Translations under genes and position numbers: made by a program
Notes under the pieces: model-generated
What the model saw: the letters and a program-made list of their open reading frames with translations, nothing else
Database searches by the model: none
What the model was told of the DNA's origin: nothing
Part shown: positions 1-5,731 of the stretch, piece by piece
Position numbering within the stretch: the first letter of the stretch is position 1
Layout: every line of letters starts with the position of its first letter
Source of the DNA: CAWACC01 sp964390695
Lineage (GTDB): Bacteria > Chlamydiota > Chlamydiia > Chlamydiales > Parachlamydiaceae
Length of the DNA stretch: 30,399 nt
Assembly (NCBI GenBank): GCA_964390695.1
Contig: CAYMKI010000022.1
Location: 1 to 30,399, forward strand
Direction: 5' to 3'

Positions 1-2
1 AT

Positions 3-683
3 ACAATACGAACCGTAGACGATAGAAACACCCCGACAGCAACCAATTGGCCGCTCCTTAAATCTATACCGCACATTACAAAGCTCATCATCATGGGAAG
101 CGTGGAAAATATTAATCTCTCCGAACTTGCTTTACAAAATGACCTAGAAACACTGGATTTGTCTCATTTTATTATGACCGAAGCCCAGATAGAACAGTTC
201 TCGGAAGTCCAGTTACCGCATTTAACTTCTCTGGTACTCATTCAAAGCAACCCTAGAGGATTGCCGTTTGACACCCTAGCGCCACATCTGAGCCACATAG
301 ATCTTGAATATTCCAACGTCGGCGGCGGCGATGTAAAAAAGATAGCTCAACTCAACCACTTGGTCGAGTTGAATTTAAAATCCACAAAGATTGGTCACAC
401 AGCCATTGCGCATTTAGCCAAATCAAAAAGCCCCCTAAAACGCATCGATCTAAGCTGGAATGAACTAAAAGGCGCCAACTATGCCTTGCTGCAATCTCTA
501 GCCAATCTGGAGGAGCTCAATTTATGTGGATCCAATCTAGCCAAAGCAGACTTAGCCTCTCTTAAAGAGTTAAAAAACTTGAGATTATTGGACTTGCGCA
601 TGATGCAAAATCCCAATATCGGCAAGCTAGAAATAGAGGAATTGCGAGCCTCCCTGCCGCAATGCGAAATCCTCGCGGATTAA
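3..683 (+). CDS. Leucine-rich-repeat protein, 3' part only (5' end outside window)
   Basis: The frame is open from base 3 to the stop at 681-683 with no stop codon upstream of the first ATG at 93. The residues encoded before that ATG (…IPHITKLIIMGS) continue the repeat pattern, so the gene almost certainly starts outside the window. The visible 226 residues consist of leucine-rich repeats of the ribonuclease-inhibitor/BspA type, for example LPHLTSLVLIQS, LNHLVELNLKS, LKRIDLSWNEL, LEELNLCGSNL and LRLLDLRMMQN. They end in a typical cap, IEELRASLPQCEI. Such domains bind proteins and are common in effectors of intracellular bacteria. The true N-terminus, and so any secretion signal or fused domain, cannot be seen. 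It converges on the HIT gene, with 9 bases between the two stops and no clear terminator. The LRR fold is well supported; the function is unknown. Confidence 0.75.
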   Translation, partial: TIRTVDDRNTPTATNWPLLKSIPHITKLIIMGSVENINLSELALQNDLETLDLSHFIMTEAQIEQFSEVQLPHLTSLVLIQSNPRGLPFDTLAPHLSHIDLEYSNVGGGDVKKIAQLNHLVELNLKSTKIGHTAIAHLAKSKSPLKRIDLSWNELKGANYALLQSLANLEELNLCGSNLAKADLASLKELKNLRLLDLRMMQNPNIGKLEIEELRASLPQCEILAD

Positions 684-692
684 TCTCGCTAT

Positions 693-1685
693 TTACTGCG
701 TGAGAAGCATGGGTGTTAACTCTTGCTTCAAATCCGCCACCTTCTGTTTGAGCTCATCCTCTGACAATTTGGATGAGCCAAACAGCATATTCTTTAAGAC
801 CCGCAGTTTCCCGATAAATTCTTGCATTTTTGAAGCCGTTAAAATGACATGTTCATGGAAATGAGGGACCGTTTGCCCAGCGGGTGCTCCGGTCTTGTTG
901 AATATATAAGCGACCTCATACCCATGCTTTTGATAGTGATTTAACAGTTTAGATCTTTGTGCAGATATTTCCAAATACTCATCTGGAGTGAGGTCGGAGA
1001 ATTTTTCACGGTGTTCCTTAGGAGTCAGCAAGAAGTGCAGCTTCCCTTCTCCGATGGTAACAGGAGCATAATTGTACAACACATTGACTTTTTTACCTTC
1101 AAAGATGCGCTGTTTATCTAACACCGTAGGATTGCAAAATGGGTCGGTGAAGTGGCTTTTTTCGGTTAAGCTCTGCGCATCCAGAGAAACCCAAGGCTCT
1201 GAAAAATATTGTGTGTATTTTTCGTACTGTTTAGCTTCCTCTCTCCTCTGTTTCGCATTCACGGCGTCTGCACCAAAGATAATCTTCCATAGCACCTTTA
1301 ATTGATGCCATAAAGCCCATCCACTCGATGGGTAGGGAACAATTTCCCATCTAAATCCTGAGGCTGATTTCACATCTTCTTTTCCATAGATCATATAATT
1401 TTGACTGAGATGGCTGTCTTTCCAGATTTTGACAATTTTTTGCGCTAGATCATACATTTCAGCGTGCTGGTCTGCACTCCATGCAGACAGCGTAGACTTT
1501 TTGCCTTCTAAGGATTCATTGGATTGAATGACGACAGACTGAGCAGCCAAAGGACGTTCAGGAACAACCACTTGAAAATACTTTCCGCGATACACCACAA
1601 CTTGTTCCTTAGCCTCTATATTGGAATTTTGAGTCTCTGAGCAAAACAGTTTAGCAGCTAAAATACACTTACATAAACATGACAT
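693..1685 (-). CDS. HIT-superfamily (histidine triad) protein, 330 aa
   Basis: A histidine-triad nucleotide-binding/hydrolase motif is present: H275, H277 and H279 in PHFHEHVIL, preceded by AGQTV as in HIT proteins. Ordinary HIT proteins are about 110-150 residues. Here the motif lies near the C-terminus of a 330-residue protein, and residues 25-130 look like a second, degenerate HIT-like half without the triad, so the architecture resembles GalT-like double-HIT proteins. The N-terminus (MSCLCKCILAAKLF) is cysteine-rich and mildly hydrophobic, possibly a weak export signal. The ATG at 1685 has a strong ribosome-binding site, GGAGGAG, 6 bases upstream. It is divergent from the aldolase gene and convergent with the LRR gene. 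Probable activity is hydrolysis or transfer on a nucleotide-linked substrate; the substrate is unknown. Confidence 0.75.
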   Translation of the reverse strand: MSCLCKCILAAKLFCSETQNSNIEAKEQVVVYRGKYFQVVVPERPLAAQSVVIQSNESLEGKKSTLSAWSADQHAEMYDLAQKIVKIWKDSHLSQNYMIYGKEDVKSASGFRWEIVPYPSSGWALWHQLKVLWKIIFGADAVNAKQRREEAKQYEKYTQYFSEPWVSLDAQSLTEKSHFTDPFCNPTVLDKQRIFEGKKVNVLYNYAPVTIGEGKLHFLLTPKEHREKFSDLTPDEYLEISAQRSKLLNHYQKHGYEVAYIFNKTGAPAGQTVPHFHEHVILTASKMQEFIGKLRVLKNMLFGSSKLSEDELKQKVADLKQELTPMLLTQ

Positions 1686-1794
1686 AAATTCTCCTCCATA
1701 TAATAAAATTCAAAATTTTTACATAATTCACACATTTTCATCAACTCATACTTGACATATGCAGCAATTCTTGCAAATTTTGTTGATTTTTCAC

Positions 1795-1824
1795 TTGCGA
1801 TACGCATCGTATATGAGCTAATTT
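1795..1824 (+). promoter_or_regulatory. Candidate promoter of the aldolase gene with small inverted repeat in the spacer
   Basis: TTGCGA (1795-1800) and TAATTT (1819-1824) are separated by 18 bases and would start transcription near 1831, giving a short leader with the GAGGAG ribosome-binding site. An inverted repeat, ATACG-CAT-CGTAT (1800-1812), sits in the spacer. Both boxes deviate from consensus, so this is a weak call. Confidence 0.25.
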
Positions 1825-1854
1825 TGAATTTATATTATACCCGAGGAGATTCAC

Positions 1855-2928
1855 ATGTTAAGCTATGATGAGATTCAAAAACAATTAGGAGCGGAGGCTG
1901 AATCCTTACTCAAACACATCTGCACATCTGTTCCCAAGGAAAATCTGCACCTGCCAAACCCTAATTGGCTCGACCAGGTTTTTGGCCCAAGCGACCGCAA
2001 TCTACGTGTTTTGAGGAATTTGCATACTTTATACCATCATGGGCGCCTATCGGGTACGGGGTATCTATCTATTCTACCCGTTGACCAAGGTGTAGAACAT
2101 TCGGCAGGGGCTTCTTTCGCCCCCAATCCCATGTATTTCGACCCTGAAAACATTGTAAAGCTAGCCATTGAAGGCGGCTGCAACGCCGTGGCATCCACTC
2201 TAGGAGTGTTGAGCAACGTCGCTAGAAAATATGCACATAAAATCCCTTTCATACTCAAAATCAACCACAATGAACTGCTCTCCTACCCCAACCACTACGA
2301 CCAGATCCTCTTTGCTAACGTAAAGCAAGCCTACGATATGGGCGCGGTAGCTATAGGTGCCACGATCTACTTCGGATCACCTGAAAGCGGCAGGCAAATC
2401 CAGGAAATTTCCCAAGCTTTTCATGCTGCGCACGACTTAGGCATGGCTGCTATTTTATGGTGCTATACCCGTAATTCAGGCTTTAAAGTCGAGGGCGTTG
2501 ATTATCACGAAAGCGCCGATTTAACTGGCCAGGCCAATCACTTGGGAGCAACCATAGGCGCAGACATCCTGAAGCAAAAACTTCCTACCTGCAATGGAGG
2601 ATACAAGGCCCTCAACAAAGACAAGAAGGGTTATGGCAAATACAGCGATAAGATGTATACCGATCTATGCACAGACCACCCTATCGATTTATGCAGGTAC
2701 CAGGTTTTAAATGGCTACAATGGCCGGATAGGCCTCATCAATTCTGGCGGCGCCTCAGGGAAAAATGACCTTCAGGAGGCAATAAAGACAGCTGTGATCA
2801 ACAAACGCGCCGGAGGCATGGGCTTGATCAGCGGCAGAAAAACGTTCCAAAGACCTCTCAAAGAAGGCGTAGAGCTATTTCATGCCATCCAAGACGTGTA
2901 CTTGTGCAAAGAGATCACAATAGCTTAA
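1855..2928 (+). CDS. fbaB: Class I fructose-bisphosphate aldolase, DhnA/FbaB type
   Basis: This protein of 357 residues catalyses reversible cleavage of fructose 1,6-bisphosphate to dihydroxyacetone phosphate and glyceraldehyde 3-phosphate in cytoplasmic glycolysis/gluconeogenesis. It shows the archaeal/DhnA-type TIM barrel: LPVDQGVEHSAG (75-86), IEGGCNAVAST (105-115), KINHNE (135-140), and GADILKQKLPT (235-245), which carries the likely Schiff-base lysine (K240 or K242). The phosphate-binding C-terminal strands are LINSGGASG and GGMGLISGRK. Chlamydiae rely on this aldolase type (dhnA in Chlamydia), which fits the proposed host group. The start ATG has GAGGAG 6 bases upstream. The inositol-monophosphatase gene follows after 7 bases, so the two are probably co-transcribed. 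Confidence 0.93.
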   Translation: MLSYDEIQKQLGAEAESLLKHICTSVPKENLHLPNPNWLDQVFGPSDRNLRVLRNLHTLYHHGRLSGTGYLSILPVDQGVEHSAGASFAPNPMYFDPENIVKLAIEGGCNAVASTLGVLSNVARKYAHKIPFILKINHNELLSYPNHYDQILFANVKQAYDMGAVAIGATIYFGSPESGRQIQEISQAFHAAHDLGMAAILWCYTRNSGFKVEGVDYHESADLTGQANHLGATIGADILKQKLPTCNGGYKALNKDKKGYGKYSDKMYTDLCTDHPIDLCRYQVLNGYNGRIGLINSGGASGKNDLQEAIKTAVINKRAGGMGLISGRKTFQRPLKEGVELFHAIQDVYLCKEITIA

Positions 2929-2935
2929 AGACATT

Positions 2936-3766
2936 ATGACATTTTCTGCATCCCTGATAAACCAATGGCTAGATACCGCCAAAGCATGCGCGCATAAAGC
3001 AGGCGCTATAATTTCAAAAGAATGGGGATCGCCCCATGTGATATCCCGCAAAGAAGCCAGCATCGACCTCGTTACTGAGGTCGACAAGACTGCTGAAGAA
3101 GCCATCATCCAAGACTTGGTTCGTATATATCCCCATCACAGCATCCTGGCGGAGGAAACAGGCCGCCAACAAGGAATCGATACAGATTTTTTATGGGTGA
3201 TCGATCCTTTAGATGGGACAACCAATTTTACCCATCACTATCCGCAGGTTGCCGTCTCGATAGCGCTGCTCCAACAAAATCAGCCTATCATCGGCGTGGT
3301 GTATAACCCCATTACCCAGGAATTATTTCATGCTGCCAAAGGCTTGGGGGTCTTTCTTAACGGTAACCCTCTTCAAGTCTCAAAGGTAAATTCTTTAGAT
3401 AAAAGCCTTTTAGCCACCGGCTTTCCCTATGATCGCCAAACGAATCCAGATAACAATTATGCTGAATTTTGCGCCTTGACTCAAAGCTCCCAAGGCGTGC
3501 GAAGAGGCGGTTCGGCCGCTCTAGATCTCGCCTATGTAGCTGCGGGGAGATTGGACGGCTACTGGGAAAGAGGGATAAAGCCCTGGGACATCGCCGCCGG
3601 CGTGCTATTGGTAGAAGAAGCCGGAGGCCAAGTATCGCAGTACGATATGCAACCTTTAAATCTATTCTCAGGATTTGTCTTAGCTACCAATGGACACTGC
3701 CATTCCCTCCTAAGCGAAAAAATCGTTCAAGTCCGAAGCCGCCCCGGCTATATAATAAACTCCTAG
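2936..3766 (+). CDS. Inositol monophosphatase family protein (SuhB-like)
   Basis: A 276-residue Mg-dependent sugar-phosphate phosphatase. The three metal-binding motifs are intact: LAEETG (71-76), DPLDGTTNF (90-98) and KPWDIAAG (D218), with TEVD at 47-50. Members of this family hydrolyse inositol-1-phosphate, fructose-1,6-bisphosphate or 3'-phosphoadenosine 5'-phosphate. Close linkage to the aldolase gene (7-base gap, no good ribosome-binding site of its own, so probably translationally coupled) makes a fructose-1,6-bisphosphatase-like role possible, but that is only inference from context. Length and motif spacing are normal. An out-of-frame open frame over its 3' half is not a gene. Confidence 0.9.
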   Translation: MTFSASLINQWLDTAKACAHKAGAIISKEWGSPHVISRKEASIDLVTEVDKTAEEAIIQDLVRIYPHHSILAEETGRQQGIDTDFLWVIDPLDGTTNFTHHYPQVAVSIALLQQNQPIIGVVYNPITQELFHAAKGLGVFLNGNPLQVSKVNSLDKSLLATGFPYDRQTNPDNNYAEFCALTQSSQGVRRGGSAALDLAYVAAGRLDGYWERGIKPWDIAAGVLLVEEAGGQVSQYDMQPLNLFSGFVLATNGHCHSLLSEKIVQVRSRPGYIINS

Positions 3767-3768
3767 CG

Positions 3769-3777
3769 TGCTATAAT
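3769..3777 (+). promoter_or_regulatory. Extended -10 promoter (TGcTATAAT)
   Basis: A perfect TATAAT at 3772-3777 is preceded by TGn (3769-3771), the extended -10 form that works without a good -35 box; no -35 is visible. It sits just after the inositol-monophosphatase stop, and the predicted start of transcription, about 3784, falls at the left edge of the palindrome 3785-3800. It would drive the small membrane protein gene. Confidence 0.5.
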
Positions 3778-3784
3778 GATCATA

Positions 3785-3800
3785 GGAGAGATATCTCTCC
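3785..3800. repeat. Perfect 16-base palindrome in 5' leader
   Basis: GGAGAGATATCTCTCC is self-complementary over its full 16 bases. It lies between the extended -10 element and the ribosome-binding site GGGAGG (3801-3806) of the next gene, so it could be a protein operator or form a hairpin beside the ribosome-binding site. Confidence 0.6.
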
Positions 3801-3811
3801 GGGAGGTTGTT

Positions 3812-4063
3812 ATGTTAAACGTTAAGAGATTTGCTCTAGCAGGCGGCGTCCTTGGAGCTTTATATGTATTTGTCCTAACATGGGTGGCTATTTCTACCGG
3901 ACACGGGTCAGACATATTGCATATGGTTGAAGGATTTTATCCAGGGTATCACATCGATGCTGTCGGTAGTTTTGTTGGTGCATTTTACGGTTTTATCAGT
4001 GGTTTTGTTAAACTGGGGATAGTGGCTTGGGTGTATAATTTCCTTGATCAATACGTAAAATAA
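3812..4063 (+). CDS. Small two-helix membrane protein (holin-labelled family)
   Basis: An 83-residue protein beginning MLNVKRFALAGG. Two hydrophobic segments are visible: about residues 8-26 (ALAGGVLGALYVFVLTWVAI) and 47-74 (…VGAFYGFISGFVKLGIVAWVYNFL), joined by a YPGYHIDAVGS loop. This pattern (LNVKxFAL…YxGYxI…GSxxG…GFxxG…AWxYN) matches small proteins that databases often call 'bacteriophage holin' although they lie outside prophages; there is no phage context here. The function is unknown. I chose the ATG at 3812 because GGGAGG lies 5 bases upstream; a longer frame from 3776 would run through the palindrome and lacks a ribosome-binding site. It has its own promoter and a hairpin terminator at its stop. 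Confidence 0.75.
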   Translation: MLNVKRFALAGGVLGALYVFVLTWVAISTGHGSDILHMVEGFYPGYHIDAVGSFVGAFYGFISGFVKLGIVAWVYNFLDQYVK

Positions 4064-4093
4064 ATCAAGGATAATGATTACCTTGTTATTTAC
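4055..4093 (+). terminator. Long imperfect stem-loop after small membrane protein gene
   Basis: The arms GTAAAATAA(at)CAAGG(a)TAAT (4055-4075) and ATTACCTTGTTATTTAC (4077-4093) pair over about 17 bases with small bulges and contain the gene's stop codon. The stem is AT-rich and followed by a TTTTC tract at about 4101, then a second small hairpin. It is a probable but not classical Rho-independent terminator. Confidence 0.5.
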
Positions 4094-4187
4094 GGTCAGA
4101 TTTTCAAAAAAAATTTGAAAGATGAGTAGAGAATAATTTTAATTTTTGATAATATATCCATTTCCATTCTCAACTTAAAGGTCTATC

Positions 4188-5321
4188 ATGAACGTCGGAA
4201 CCAATCTTGTACAGGACAGAATTTCCTGCTTTAGTGAAACCTACGAACAAGCTCGCTTTGCATTTAGAAAAGCGGCCTCGAAAAATCCCTCTGTCAGCTT
4301 ATTGGATAGCATAACCATCACCGCAAAAGGCTATAGCAATGAGCCCTTAAGCATCGATATTGCCTGGCTAGGTAATTTATCAGCCAAGAAAATTCTCATA
4401 CATATCAGCGGCACACACGGCGTGGAAGGATTTGCAGGATCAGCAATAGCCAACAGTTTATTGAATCAACCCATCGATATGGATGAAGATACGGCGATCA
4501 TATTTGTACATGCCCTCAACCCTTACGGGATGGCCCTAAATCGCCGAGTCAATGAAAATAACGTAGACCTCAACCGCAATTTCACGGATCAAAGGCAAAC
4601 CCATCCCCTGTATGCAAAAATCGACCATCTGATTAATCCCCCCTGCCACGCACCATGGGATTTTTTTCATCTGAAAGCCCTGGCTTACCTATTATGGTAT
4701 GGTTCATCAAACGTTATGCAAGCCATTGCCGGAGGACAATATCATTTTCCGGAAGGCTTGTTTTATGGCGGAACACAAGTCGAGGAGGGGCCGCAAAAGT
4801 TACTAGCTTGGTTTGAAGATAAATTATCTGCTCACCCCTTCAAAGAAGACATCCGCTTCGGCTTGATTGATGTACATACAGGTTTAGGTCCCAAAGGTCG
4901 CGATTTTTTATTAGCTCTAAACGATAATTTAAAGCGTTATTTGCAAATCCATAGCGGCGGCGATCTTCAGGATAAACAAGTTGGCTATACCCCGCAAGGC
5001 ATGTTTTTAACAGCCCTCGAGGATTCTATTCGAAAAGCCACACGTTGCGCTTCTGAAAGGATCGCCTCTGTGGGACAGGAATTTGGCACCTATTCCAATT
5101 ATAGAGTCTTCATGTCTTTAAGAGATGAAAACAGTGCATATCATGAAGCTAAAAGAAAGGGCCATAGACTCAACCCCCTCAGTTCTGAAAGCCAGGCTGT
5201 GTTACGGGTATTTTATCCCGACCACACTGAGAGAGAATGGCGACTGAATGTCATTCAGCGCGGCCGTTCCTTAGTTGAAGAAATGAATGCTTATTTAAAG
5301 AAGTTATCTTCCACTGATTAA
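4188..5321 (+). CDS. DUF2817 zinc carboxypeptidase-like protein (M14 fold)
   Basis: A 377-residue protein of the DUF2817 family, related to M14 carboxypeptidases and aspartoacylase-type enzymes. Zinc-site motifs are visible: GTHGVEG with H77xxE80, and H230 in DVHTGLG. Between them lies VNENNVDLNRNF (121-132), the substrate-binding NRN-like segment. The N-terminus has no signal peptide, so a cytoplasmic or type III-secreted location is more likely than the Sec route. A conserved family reaction is not known to me; cleavage of an amide or peptide bond is the reasonable expectation. The ATG at 4188 has AAAGG 8 bases upstream. It is a single gene, separated from its neighbours by a terminator before and a 410-base gap after. 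Confidence 0.8.
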   Translation: MNVGTNLVQDRISCFSETYEQARFAFRKAASKNPSVSLLDSITITAKGYSNEPLSIDIAWLGNLSAKKILIHISGTHGVEGFAGSAIANSLLNQPIDMDEDTAIIFVHALNPYGMALNRRVNENNVDLNRNFTDQRQTHPLYAKIDHLINPPCHAPWDFFHLKALAYLLWYGSSNVMQAIAGGQYHFPEGLFYGGTQVEEGPQKLLAWFEDKLSAHPFKEDIRFGLIDVHTGLGPKGRDFLLALNDNLKRYLQIHSGGDLQDKQVGYTPQGMFLTALEDSIRKATRCASERIASVGQEFGTYSNYRVFMSLRDENSAYHEAKRKGHRLNPLSSESQAVLRVFYPDHTEREWRLNVIQRGRSLVEEMNAYLKKLSSTD

Positions 5322-5731
5322 TTCTAGCTATTAATTATGGGTCATCACGCAAATTAGTACTTCACAGTAAGAGATAGTTGCTTTCCGTTCCCTATCGTTA
5401 AATAACATTGATCATCATTTTCTATTTCAAACGCAGAGTCGCTGAGGCTCAGAGGTTTACTTTTTCTCAAAGTCTTAATATTAACTCCGCGTCTTTGCGC
5501 CTCCGTGCTCTCTGCGTTGAAGTTGAAACAATATTGTAGATATTAACCTTTTAGTTTTCTCATTTTTGTACTCATTTACGTGATGAATCTTTTATTTTCT
5601 CTAGGCTAGACTCACTTGCTTGATTAACCTTAAAATAAATAATACTTTATATACAAAACCATAATTAAATAAAACATTTGATATAATAAATATATAAAAC
5701 AAAGTTATATTAATATAATCAAGACTTTATT
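5322..5731. other. 410-base intergenic region
   Basis: I see no gene. The middle holds a REP-like inverted element (5424-5527, listed separately). The last 150 bases are very AT-rich, with TATAAT matches at 5682-5687 and 5714-5719, either of which could be the -10 of the flavoprotein gene; no convincing -35 and no ribosome-binding site precede its ATG. Confidence 0.6.
5424..5527. repeat. REP-like imperfect inverted repeat rich in GCAGAG/CTCTGCG
   Basis: The left arm (5424-5455) contains TTTCAAACGCAGAGTCGCTG and continues GAGGCTCAGAGG. The right arm (5484-5527) contains CTCCGCGTCTTTGCGCCTCC and ends CTCTGCGTTGAAGTTGAAA. Read in reverse complement, the right arm repeats the left: TTTCAA, then ACGCAGAG, then GAGG-C-CA-AG. 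It is GC-rich in an AT-rich gap and non-coding. I recall very similar 'acgcagag…gcggag' intergenic units dispersed in many unrelated bacterial genomes; copy number here is unknown. Confidence 0.6.

Noticed and set aside
3469..3825. 118-codon plus-strand open frame
   Set aside because: It overlaps the inositol-monophosphatase gene in another frame, is implausibly Arg-rich, and runs across the promoter and palindrome of the next gene.
3812..4063. Phage holin as evidence of a prophage
   Set aside because: The small membrane protein resembles a family labelled holin, but there is no endolysin, phage structural gene, integrase or attachment site nearby.
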